Shown here: in pieces, positions 44,106-54,509 of the stretch
Layout of the letters: each line of letters starts with the position of its first letter
How positions within the stretch are numbered: the stretch's first letter is position 1
NCBI GenBank assembly: GCA_020746995.1
Contig: JAGPXD010000002.1
Location: 6,634,001 to 6,698,000, forward strand
Origin: Plectosphaerella cucumerina
Lineage: Eukaryota > Ascomycota > Sordariomycetes > Glomerellales > Plectosphaerellaceae
Reading direction: 5' to 3'
Length of the DNA stretch: 64,000 nucleotides
Made by a program: the position numbers and the translations under genes
The notes under the pieces: model-generated
Seen by the model: only the letters and a program-made list of their open reading frames with translations
Database searches by the model: none
Told to the model about the DNA's origin: nothing

Positions 44106-45741
44106 TTTCGGTGATGGTGGGGCATAGCACGCGAATGGTCGGGAAATGCGCAGGCCTGGATTCTGGGAAGCAATCATGATTTCGAAGGTAGACGTTAGCA
44201 TCCAAGTTAATATCCACCTCCGAAGTTCAAGTCGAACTCGCTCTGGGCGATGTTTGTCTTTCCGTTATCTGGCGAGCCCCCTGTGTGGTGTCGCAAACGA
44301 GTTTGTGATGATGAACCAATCACAGCTCCAATGCCCCAGGTTCACGGAATGTTTTCCGGAAGGCCTCGCACTGTCCACTTCTCACTGTGCCTGGCAGTCT
44401 GGCGGGATGACGTCGCCAAGACCGCAGATCCAAATGCAAGACCTCATTCTCCACACGACACAACTTGAAGCCTTCACCGGTGCGACGGTGTCAGGTCCAT
44501 TTGTTAAACCCGCTTTACCCCACCTCGTCATGGGCCTTACCTAGCCATTTTCCGGTCTTTTCGCCGATCCAGGTCTGAAATGATGCCATTTTCACCAATG
44601 CCATCCGGCATCTACGAGTGAGGCGAGCTAGATATTAGCTGTTCAGGTTTGTTCGCGTCGGCGTTCCGGGCCCCCCTTGATACCGCCCATCCACCTCGCT
44701 GTCAGACGAAACACAGCACTTCCGCGGGAAAACTACACAAGCGAGAGCGAGCTGCGGACATCGCCGAGCACCTTGCCCCAGTTCATTCCCTCGACCTTGT
44801 CGGACGAGTGAAGCCAAGACAGCTCGCCTTCCAGTAGCAGGTGGGTAAGATAAGTCGTCCGGCCCCGAAGGATGGCTCCAGATGACATGCCGAACTCCCC
44901 GCGAGTCGCTCGTTCGCCTATCGGATGACATTGACAGGGGCTCCGGTGCGAACCTGGCCTTCTTTGCTTCTGCTGCTTAAATTGGGCACACCCGCGAGGC
45001 GGAATCGCCACCCGCTGAACTCACCCCGTGGACATCTCTCGGCAATGACCGAGCCGGCATGCATGCCCGGCTTCGTGGTTGCATGTGTAGTGATGGCCCT
45101 TTCTTCTGCTGACAACCCGGCTTGGACGCGCGTGTCGTGGCATTAGAGTGCCGATCAGAGCCTCAATCAGGATCGCTTAGTGGTAGTCCGGTGGCAAGAT
45201 TCGGGGTGCTGGGGTTTTTATCTTAGCTCGCCCGAGCTCAACCCACCAGTAAACCCCCCCCTCGAGCCACAATTGGTATGACTTCGCCACCCTTTCATGT
45301 GCCACACGTGCAGACCTCAACCTCAATCATCACAGACCGTGGTCCAGGCAGCTAGTTGCAAGGATGATGGGAGGCAGCCTGGCGGCAGGCTCCGAGCCGA
45401 GCAATTCGACGAGGAGAGGACACGGAAGAAGATCTGCATGCTCCAGCCGGGGGTCTCGTAGCTCACGCCGGACTCCTGCAACGGAGGATACGCCCTTCAG
45501 AGGGGGTTGGGCTCATCCCAGGGCGGCAGTTGTCGAGAATGCGAGTACGAGAGTAGAATTGTGCAAGGTCGGATTAGGTATTGAACATCCCGGCATGTTG
45601 ACATGCCACTGGTGGCTACCGCTTCTGTACATTCGCCGTGGCCAGCACGGTTCCAACCGGCCTCTGAGCTCATCTCCGTGTCCGAGCCAAGTTGCTCAGG
45701 ACGGTCCCGAGTGACCATACTCATGAGCGAAGCAACATGTC

Positions 45742-47806
45742 TCATCCATGGTAAGGCCGCATGCCATAGCCAGGCATCATCATCGCAGGCCGCATGGCGA
45801 TGGGGATGGATCCCGGAACAGGACTCTGCACCCTGTTGAAGAGCCCAATCAGCCTCCGTCCAACAGACGGCTCAAGCTCCGTCCCGTCCCTGGCGATCTT
45901 GACTTCTCGGTTCGAGTTCCACGGGTTGCGCAGCCCACGGGTTCGGTAAAAGGGGAGTCTTGTCGTCGATAGCCATTCCAGCTTGAAAGGCTTGCCCCAA
46001 GCCTTCGTGGCCCCGTGCTCTCCATCGATGGGTTTCCCGCTGCTGGCATCGCTTTCTTCCTCCTCTTCGCTCTCGGTGTCGTCCCTCTCCGCCTCCCAAA
46101 AGATGGTGCCTCTTGCCGAATCGTCGATAATGCGACCCTTAGGCGCAAATTCCGTGGCTTCGGTTGGTATGGCTTTGGGCAGGTCCATATCGTTGGCAGT
46201 CTGAACCTTGGGGGCAAACTGAATCGCTGCCTCGGGATCTTCGTTGATGGACGAGACCATCCTCGCATAGCCGTAGTACTCTCCTGACTTGTTGGCCGAA
46301 AATACGAGGTAGACGTTATCGGCGGCCTGAGAGAAGTCAGTATTTCCAGAAACATGGCATGTATATGACTCAAGTGTCCACGAACCTGGAAAGCGTTGTT
46401 AAGGACCTCTTCGTTGTGGGACTGGGTGGCCCAGATTCCTGTCCGTACGCTCAACTCCAAGTCTTCGACCGTGAGACTCTTCAAGATGAAGAATTTGTCC
46501 TTCTGCGCCGTGCCATCGCCATCCGAAGTTGCTTGCACGTCGTTGTGAGTCGTTTCGGTGGTCTCTTCCTTGTCCGCAGCCGGCTCCTTGTCCTCGACTG
46601 GCGTCTCCTGCGGTGCAGATCCCTCAACCGACGCAGCGGGTCCAGTCGGGGCCGTAACACCAGTTGCGCCTTCCACCGTGCTTTTGCGCAACCTGCTGAC
46701 AAGGCGTACAGACTGGAACTTGGAGTCGTGAAGACCTTGTTGGGCCGCTATGCAGGTCGCTTCGTCTTTGAAGTTGGCGAATGCGCAGTTGCTCTTGGAG
46801 ATGAGGAAGAGAGACTCGAGTCCAGGTGCTTCCTTGCAGGCGTGGTGTACTAGGCTCATGAGGTCGGTTTGGGGTGGGAGGTTTCCAATCCAGATCGCGT
46901 GCCCTAAGCGATTCCACTGTCAACGGGTGCCACATGGAAGGCAGGTGGAGGGAGGTTCGGCATACCGCTCTGTCGGGGCTTTCGAGGCGGCCCTCGTACT
47001 ATTCTCGAATTTCCGTCAGATGTGTCTAGGATCTTGCGTGAGCTACTCATGGTCTGGTGTCTGCTGCTTCCCTGATTGATAGGCTTACCCTGCGAAGCTT
47101 GTGTGTACTGGCTCCCCACTTCATCTACCGTCGGTGACTGAGGGCCTTTGAAGTCTCCCATGACCATGTTATGGCCATAGTACTGACCGGCCATCATCGG
47201 CTGAGGCATTCCCTGATGATATCCTTGTCCAGGTGCAGAGGGCTGGTAGTAGTAGCCAGGGGGCATGTGATGGTTCGGTTGCTGGGATCCCATCATCATC
47301 TGGTTGGGATAGTACCCCATGCCTGATCGCACTTGGGGTTGGGTGGGCGAGAGAGGGGCGCCATAATACTGTTGGCCTTGCTGGGCCAGGTAGTAGTGCT
47401 GGTTCGTCGTGGGCAAGTTGTGTTGGGCTGCATATGGGTTGCCCGAGTGCTGCATCATGGGCGGCGACGAGGCGTGGGGAGTGAATCGTTGCTGTTGCGT
47501 ATAGGCGGGATAGCCACCTGTAGGTCGATAACCGCCGTGTCCAACCTGGGGGAGGTTGTTAGCCACGGCAGCCATGTTGAAGGCGTTCTGGCGACCATTT
47601 CCATAGGACGGCGGGCTCGTCATGTCCAACTGCGAAGCAAAAGCATGCTGATTCTGCCGAGACTGTCAGAAACAAGAGGCCGGGGGCACCTCAAACGAGA
47701 TGGCCAGAGGTACAAACGGATGGAGTGCACATACCACAAATGAAGGCTGCTGAGACTCCTGGTTCAGAAAGTCCTCAGACCCGGATGCCGGCGGAACATC
47801 ACCCAT
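45742..47806 (-). CDS. RRM- and YTH-domain RNA-binding protein (fungal m6A-reader type)
   Basis: Four exons, 47806-47735, 47662-46966, 46903-46386 and 46326-45742 (introns 72, 62 and 59 nt), give 623 residues. The N-terminal third is rich in Gln, Tyr, Pro, Gly, Met and Asn (prion-like). An RRM begins near residue 257 (HAIWIGNLPPQTDLM, RNP2-like; NCAFANF, RNP1-like). The YTH domain follows (KFFILKSLTVEDLELSV, GIWATQSHNEEVLNNAFQ, VYLVFSANKSGEYYGYARM, and FKLEWL), with Trp residues at expected cage positions but an acidic insertion inside it. RRM-YTH proteins of moulds are homologous to YTHDF/YT521-B readers that bind N6-methyladenosine in mRNA. The 1490 bp upstream carry no ATG on the coding strand. 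The first exon is short, 24 codons. Confidence 0.9.
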
Positions 47807-49296
47807 TTGGCAGTGCTCTTCGTCGCAGAGGCGACGGCTTTCGAAGAGAGGGAGGGGTTCTGGTGCAGGTTGACCGGAGATGAGGTCGAGGAAGCAGCTT
47901 CCAGACGGCACAAGGTATGAAAGGCTACCCCTGGGCAGAAAGTGCGAGTACGAAACCTTTTCAAAGAAACAACGGTGACCCGAGGCCTCGGGAAATAGGT
48001 ATGGAGTAAAACCCGGGGGGGAGGGTGTGTGGGTGATGATGGTGGTATGACAAGGCACCACAGAAATTGTGCTATTTGCGGTAGATGCGCGAATGGCCGT
48101 GGGTTGAGCCAATATTGCCGTGCGGCAAGAGGTGGCCTTACTGGAGGGCAAGCGGCTCGTCCTTCTGGAAGATCAAGCTGCCGAGAGGTCCCAAGGTGGA
48201 TGGACGGATGGCTGTGTGCCCTTAAAGCAGAGTTAGGGTGCCGAGGGCGGGCCAGAGGGGTGGCAACCCCGGTCACCTGTTGCAGGGTAGGTAGCTGAGT
48301 AGCTGCGAGGGCGTCTGTCGAAGAGCCGTTTGCTGACGACCAATGATGAATGCCGATGCTGTTGCTGCTTCGCGGGCGGGGAGCAAGGGTTCAGGCACCC
48401 TTGATGAATGTGTGGCGGCTGAAGGAAGAGAGGGAACGGGACGAGAGAAGCCGTGCAGAACTCGAGCACCGATTGGGTTATGTCTGAGTGAGGAGAGAAG
48501 GGGTAAAGGTATCTTTCGACGACGGGGGTCTAGTCGCCACTTGTGTGTTGACAGGTGAGGGCGAGGGCTCTGCCGCCGCGGGTTAACGTCTCCGCAGCAG
48601 GGGTAGGAAGGGGGTCCCGGACCAGTTCGCGCGGCTCAACAGCACGGAGGGGGTGTACCGTTGGACTAGCACGCCGTTGACAGGGGATATGGATGCCGTG
48701 CCGTCCTCTGCTTGGTCGTTCGCAAGTGGTTGTCGTGAAGGGACGTGCCTAGGGGCTCCCGTGGGCTTGGTAGCTCGACAGTAGTCCTTGGCGTGTAGCA
48801 CCAGCTGAAGAGGTAAGCTATCACGTCTGCGTGAGAAGCCGACGACGAGGAGCTGAGAAGCTCAAGGATCGATGTGTGTTTGTCAATGCCTCGAGGTCGA
48901 CGGGAGAGTGGGGAAAGACTCTTCGCAGCCCGTGTCTGTTGAATTGGGAGAGGCCGTTGAAGCTTGGGAAGGGGTGTGTAAGTGGAAAGGGAAGACTAGG
49001 GCGAGTGTCCAGGGGAGGGAGGATGATGGAGGCAATGACCGAAGAGGGGGCAGGGAGAAAATTATACACCAGGGCTCCTCAAAAGCTGCAGCTCCTGTAG
49101 AGCTGACCAAAGGATGGGGATGTCACGTTCCCCTGCAGACTTGAGAGATGGGCGAGAAAGATTGGTCCCCGGAATGCAATCCGGAACGAAGAGAAAAGAA
49201 GAAGAGGCAGAAGAATCCAGGCTGTGGCTCTCGGAGAATGGGAAGGGCCCAGGACAGGGTCTGGGTCCCCTCCTCCTGGACAAGATGGAGCAACTG
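47807..49296 (-). promoter_or_regulatory. ATG-free presumed promoter/5' leader of the RRM-YTH gene
   Basis: Reading away from the start codon, the plus strand shows no CAT (minus-strand ATG) until 49297, a run of 1490 bases. The coding strand here is C/T-rich. Part is likely transcribed 5' UTR, possibly with a leader intron; the transcription start cannot be placed by eye. Confidence 0.6.
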
Positions 49297-49374
49297 CATG
49301 CCGTACTGTATGTACTCCGTAGCAGCGACGCCACGTAGATCTCCGAGATGTTCCCTGGGGGGAAAGGGTTTTGA

Positions 49375-49395
49375 GGGGGGGGGGAGGGGGGGGGG
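49375..49395 (+). repeat. G-tract G10-A-G10
   Basis: Two runs of ten G separated by one A. G-quadruplex formation is plausible; it lies 79 bp upstream of the end of the ATG-free leader, in the probable promoter of the RRM-YTH gene. Confidence 0.85.
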
Positions 49396-52074
49396 ATGTA
49401 CTGTGCAGGGGAAGCAAGGCTTTGCGCCCAAACCAAGGCGGAGCAGAGGTACATGCTCTTTGGAAAAGGAAAACCCCCCTCATGGTCAAGGTCTTGAGAG
49501 GAGGCAACCGCCGCAATGGGCAGATGGTAGCTCGTCCCCGAGGCGGGTGGTACCGCGGCCAGGCTTGTACCGCAGACCCCTTCGCCCCCCCCGGAGTGGA
49601 TATGTCTCGCATCGCCGTGGATGGCCGAAGCCACTGTGGGCATCGAATTGTGGGCAAATCCCCATCCCCGAAAGTGCCTGAGCCAACTGGAGTTAGCGAC
49701 TCTTGAGTCGTGTTGCCAGATTGACTAACAGCGACAGGCAAGGGCGCCGAGGGACTGTTCGACACCAGGAGAGTTTTTTTTGCGGTCCTAGTGCGCGCGG
49801 ATCGAAGAGAAAGGGGGGTTTTGAAGGTGGCGGCCGGGGTGCAATTGAGGTTGCGTTGGTGGTTTTCCCGATTGATCAACAAGCCAAGGGGAAGCCCCGC
49901 CCAGCCTTGGTGCCAGTGAGAGAAGGGGGAGGGGTGTTTGAAGTAAGGGTGGGGGTGCAGACAGTCTCGCACCCCAACTTTGAAGGTGCTCCCGATTGAG
50001 TGTGCAGGTGTGTGTCAGAGTGTGGCACCCGTGGCTGAGTGTCAACGCTCTAACCACCTGCATCCCTACTTTCTCGGTCAACGGACATGTGGTGAAGCTC
50101 GCCCTGCAACGCTCGGCTGAGAGAGGGAGAGAAGAGTCAAGAGGGAAGTCGTTGCAGACAAGGAATGTGGGAGGTGTTCTTCGTCCTGTTTGCTTGCAAC
50201 GGTTCGCCCGGTCCAAGCGCCAAGCGGCCGAGAGCCTACCGGTAGGCCTGGATCCCTTGAGGAAACCCCCGTTTGCCTCGAACACCTCCGTGACCTCCCC
50301 CATCCTCTGTGTGTCCGGGTCTCTTCTCTTTCTCTCGGCCCCGAAGCCAGCCTTCGACTGCTTGCCCCCAGCGGACCCCTCGTGCGCTCTGCAGCGTGCC
50401 CGCGACACTTCTGCTCTGCGGCGGCGGGGTCACAACTTATGCGTCTCCATCAGCGCAGGGTGCATTCTCCCCCTCGTTCGACTTCCGCCCCCTTTCACGA
50501 TGGTCCGGACGGGCCTCGAACGCCAATGGCGCAGATTCATCTGGCCACGTAAGAGCCCGATCTCGATCACGGCAGGATATCGCTCTGATCGTAGGAGCTG
50601 TCCTGTGCAATGGATGGAGCGAAGGAGAAGCTGGGCGGGGTGATTCTTCCGCCTGCCTCGCAGCGCGAACGGTCTAGACCGCTCAAGACTCCCGCCTACC
50701 CATGCCCGTGTTGAGGCGAGCTCGGGCCTAGTACGACGCCTGGACTGTGACGGCCGCCCTCTGTCGACCAGCCCGTCTTGTCTTGTCTCGCCGTCCCACG
50801 CGACAAGTCCGACGGTCCCTTCGACCAAAAGGTCTGATGCCAGAACCCACGGCCTCCGGCGCGGCAGCGCGGCAACGCGGGACCTGTCGCGGGAGCCTCG
50901 GGTAGGGGGTGGAGGGGGTTCGCGCCTGGGATCCATTCGGGGCCACTCCACAATCCAGGGACGCACAAGTCGCAAAAGGTCAGGCTCTGGGAACACGCCC
51001 CCGGTGCGGTCCCATGGCCCTTGGGTCACTGATCGACAACGGGTAGCCTGAGAAGTGAGCCAAACCCGGAGCCGTCACTTGCGTAGCCAAGGGAGCCCGC
51101 CCACTAGTCGGGGCCGCCAAGAGCAGACGGTGGCTGGGACCTGATTGCCACAACCCCGATCAGGGAGTTTTGCCACTCGAGGCAGGCCAGTGGGGGTTGC
51201 CGCTGTGGCGAGGATCCCTGCATCCCATCGTCACCATGATGGGATTGTTCAATTCTCGATTTCGAGCTCTGGGCTGATTCCCCATCCAGCTGGGCACGGC
51301 CGCCACAACTCAATTCGTGGCCGGTGTTGATGCAGCGAGTTGGCTTTGCTTGCGTTGATCTTCTCGGCGTCCTCTTAACTCTGGTCAATCTGCCTAATAA
51401 TAACGCATTAGCAGGTCATCTTCAAGTAGGTGCCCAGTCTGGATCGGCGGGGACTGGCGATATGGAAAACTGGTGACGAGAAAATCTGCCATTCCCGGAG
51501 TTCTGCACAGAGCTGAGTCGCACCCAAGTAAAAAGCCGCTGAAGCCCGGGCCTCTTGTTCCTGATAAAACGGGATTTTCCCCGCTTCGGCGGTGCTTCAA
51601 TCTGCGGACCCTGGCTTCCCTGGCACGAGCCACAATCTTGGGGATGGCCAATGGACGTGCAAGGTCAGCATGCTCACTCACGTGACCCGGAGCATTTATT
51701 CCGACCACAGCTGCTGACCTCAGCTTGGCGCAACTGGAAGCTACAGCGCAACTTCATGTTCAGTATCGTGGAAACAAAACATCGTACTCCCGGGTGTCAT
51801 CGTGGAGATGAACTCATGAAAACACATCATGATATCCTGTCCATCGGAGACAACCATTCATCTTAGAGTTGTACGTATGAACTGCCGATAGCTTTCCAGC
51901 AGGCAGAAACCTGGAAAGCGCAGCTCTAGTGCCATCATCAGCACAACCAGTCGCGATGAAAGTTGGTAGGCCCAGCACCTCGCTTCGCACACTCACGATT
52001 GTGCTTCAATAATTATCCGTCGTACTCGACTGCCCAGGGGATTCGACCTTGAGAGTGTGAAATGATAAAAAGAC

Positions 52075-52112
52075 CCCCTCCAGGCATCCTGTTATACAGG
52101 AATCCGGAGGGG
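52075..52112. repeat. Strong imperfect inverted repeat (hairpin)
   Basis: Outer arms CCCCTCC (52075-52081) and GGAGGGG (52106-52112) pair fully; inner arms TCCTGT (52087-52092) and ACAGGA (52096-52101) pair around a TAT loop; a GG/CC pair lies between with single-base bulges. About 16 base pairs in 38 nt. It could be a terminator-like or GC-cluster hairpin. Confidence 0.7.
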
Positions 52113-52156
52113 TAGAAAACAGCCCACCTTCAGTAGCTGCGTTAGGCAATTTTACT

Positions 52157-52229
52157 CGGCCAGAAGGGGAATCGAACCCCCCCGCCGTGCCAATAATTCA
52201 CCAAAATCATTACTACTAAACTGTAGTCG
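52157..52229 (-). pseudogene. tRNA-like element, probably degenerate
   Basis: 73 nt on the minus strand with a perfect B box GGTTCGATTCC (52168-52178), a 5-bp T-arm (GGGGG/CCCCT) in the canonical place, and an A-box-like CAGTTTAGTAG (52213-52223; 10 of 11 match the consensus). However the acceptor ends (CGACTAC and TCTGGCCG) pair at only 5 of 7 positions in the best register, the D-stem is weak, and the anticodon arm forms a stem (AATGATT/AATTATT) with a 6- or 8-nt loop instead of 7. No anticodon can be assigned. A decayed nuclear tRNA or a mitochondrial-DNA insertion are both possible. Confidence 0.4.
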
Positions 52230-53289
52230 CGTTGGGACATCGACGGTCTGTAAAAGGTAAGGGAATTCGGGGGGTTATAATGGAAGGCACGCGTCGCATG
52301 TGTGCTGTGCCAGTGTTATGCCATGTCCCGACATGCTCAGGGGCCGCCCGCAGCGATGGCATCTCGAGCCAGCTTCAGAGTATTCAACCGCCAGGACCAT
52401 GATTGGCTGCCAAGCTGTACCCATCTGCAATGCGATTTTTAACCTGGAACGAAAAAGCCAGACTCCCTAGGCATCTCAAGGCAGCTGTCCATGATCACCC
52501 AACCCGGCTCAGCCCGAGACCAGACTACGAGATTTCTCAAGTTTGAACCATTCTCCGATAATTGCCCATCTTTTCTGCCTGGCCTCGCAAAACCCCCATC
52601 CTCGCCCAGAGATGTCCGAGTCAGGAAGGGTTCTCGATTCAAGAGAACTTTGCTATCAGGGATCTGCGATCAATGCCAAGCTCACATGATACTCGGTACT
52701 CGAGTACTTGTTGGATTGACATATTCTCGGGCAGTTTGCTACATTCAACGGAACGATGCCACCGACTGGAAGAGCCAGCCCACGCCCGAGATGGAGCTCA
52801 TGTGGTGGTCTTCTCATCGAACCCGAAGATACAGCCCGCGAGCCCATGCTTGGGATTTGCTACATCCCTTGTCACTGGAAAACCTCCACTAGTGTTCAAC
52901 AGTCTTCCGTCTGGCAACGTTTCGACTCGGAGACAAAGGCGTCTCTTGACGACCTCCGAAACAGCTTGCTGGCTGGCCGCGCTCTCGTTCAATCATGGCC
53001 CGGGCCTCGGATGGGCGCACCACACCAAGCCAGGTGCATGCCAATCCAACATCTTCCTCTCACCTCCTCGGTCGCCCTCAGCTGATCTCAAATCGCTGGG
53101 CTTGCACTGCGAAGCGGGGGCTCGTGGTCGAGAGGCAAACCATAGAGGCTGCTCGAGGTCGTCACGCGAAAACACCGCGGGCACGTAGACAGATGATGGT
53201 GTTCTTAAACTCTGATTCATACATCATCCTCAAAGCGTGTTGTACAAGCCACATCCCCTGCCTTTGCTGCAAACGACTATGATACATGT

Positions 53290-54134
53290 CTAATCGCGCT
53301 TCAGGGGCAGAAGGACCTCCTCGATGCCATCCTTGGTGATGATCATCATCTGCAGAGCATCACCGACCTCGATGTGCCTCTCCACCGCACCGTCAAAGGC
53401 ATCCTTGACCAGGATCTCAGCCTCCTTGCGCTCCAGGGGAACCACCTCGCGCTCCTTCAAGTCATGTCCGACGCCACTTCCAGGGATGTATTGGTTCTTG
53501 AAGTTGACTTGGTTGTCGAGGAAGGGAGTGATGAGACTGGCAGCGGCACCACCAGCGCGGCTCTGCTCCCTCTCGTAGCTGCCCACGGGGTCGTAGGAGA
53601 AGACGGCGCCGACACCCTTCTCATCCAGGCCGCCGAGGATCGCGTGGACGTAGTAGGGGAAGAATCGCTTCTGATAGAGTATCGTCGACAGCCGCTTCGC
53701 GCAGGCGGTGACGCTCATGGGCTTGCCGTGGCGGTATCGGTAGATCTTGCAGATGGAGTCGAGGCGGTCACGCAGAGCCTCGCCGTCGGCGGCGAAGCCC
53801 ACCACGGACAGGATGATCGTCGCATCTTCTTGTGTGGATGTGGTGCCGCCAATCTTGAAGACTTTGGGGCAGTATCGGCTGTTGATGCTGTAGCCAGAAG
53901 TGCTACGGGTGTCACCTGCGATGATGGCGAACTCGGCGCCCGCGATCGCCAGGGTCGAGCCACCGTTGTCCGTGTAGCTACCTCGATTGTCAGAATGACG
54001 GAATGACAGGAGGGACAGCTGCCAACTTACGGGTTGAACCGATGCTCTCTGAACTCGCCGTTGGCAGTCTTGGGGGTGTCGGAGAAGGAGTAGTTCGGGC
54101 CGTTCATCAAGGGGTTCTGGCTAAACATGGCCAT
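53290..54134 (-). CDS. PRE7: 20S proteasome subunit beta-6 (PRE7/PSMB1)
   Basis: Two exons, 54134-54031 and 53977-53290 (53-nt intron), give 263 residues. The N-terminus MAMFSQNPLMNGPNYSFSDT is an extension before the mature fold, which begins near FNPYTDNGGSTLAIAG. Motifs match the non-catalytic beta-6 subunit: GDTRSTSGYSINSR, CAKRLSTILYQKRFFPYYVH, LGGLDEKGVGAVFSYDPVGSYER and the NQYIPG insertion. The catalytic Thr-Gly motif of active subunits is not used here. It is part of the two inner rings of the 20S core. Shares a 375-bp divergent promoter with STT4. Confidence 0.95.
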
Positions 54135-54509
54135 GGTTGCGGTCGCGCTGATAGCTGGCGCTGCTGGTCTTAATGTGTGGTTCGGTTGCGAGACGAGGGC
54201 GAGCTGTGATTGCGTTGCTAGGGCAGGTAGTTGGATGGATTGTCACCGGCTTGATTGCTAGATGGATGGGGGGCAGTTGGCCGTGATGCACGCGTCGAGC
54301 TGGCAGCCTGCTAGCCTCAATCGCAGCTGCAGGAAGCTCCCAAAAAATGACTAAGCGACAGCAGGTGGGTGGGGACCTTCCTCGGCCCAAGCGTCATCGC
54401 GCCAAGTCGCGCGCGATAGCTTCGAGCCAGATTCCAGGGGTGCTTTGCCAAATTCCGTACCTGCTGTCAGCTCCCTGCACAACTCGAAAGGCCATCGTAT
54501 GGTGTGTGC
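54135..54509. promoter_or_regulatory. Divergent promoter, PRE7 / STT4
   Basis: 375 bp between start codons. No classical proteasome-control element was found with confidence. Confidence 0.5.

Larger units (their letters stand above)
43710..45741. promoter_or_regulatory. HSP30 upstream region and 3' flank of the RRM-YTH gene
   Basis: About 2 kb. The part nearest HSP30 carries TATA and heat-shock elements; an STRE-like CCCCT is at 44278-44282. The rest shows no gene. Confidence 0.55.
49297..53289. other. Intergenic, far upstream of RRM-YTH gene and downstream of PRE7
   Basis: About 4 kb with no supported protein gene; short frames such as 49996-50643 lack any family signal. It holds a G-rich tract (49375-49395), a strong hairpin (52075-52112) and a degenerate tRNA-like element (52157-52229). 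The 51.4-52.3 kb part is less GC-rich than its surroundings. Confidence 0.55.

Noticed and set aside
49079..49972. 297-codon minus-strand frame upstream of the RRM-YTH gene
   Set aside because: Pro/Ser/Leu-rich product of a C/T-rich strand; no domain, and it overlaps the ATG-free leader.
49996..50643. 215-codon plus-strand frame
   Set aside because: No family resemblance, no splice-consistent context; likely chance in GC-rich DNA.
52034..52056. Second tRNA T-arm-like sequence near the degenerate tRNA
   Set aside because: A GATTCGACC core is present but no stem or A box can be paired with it.
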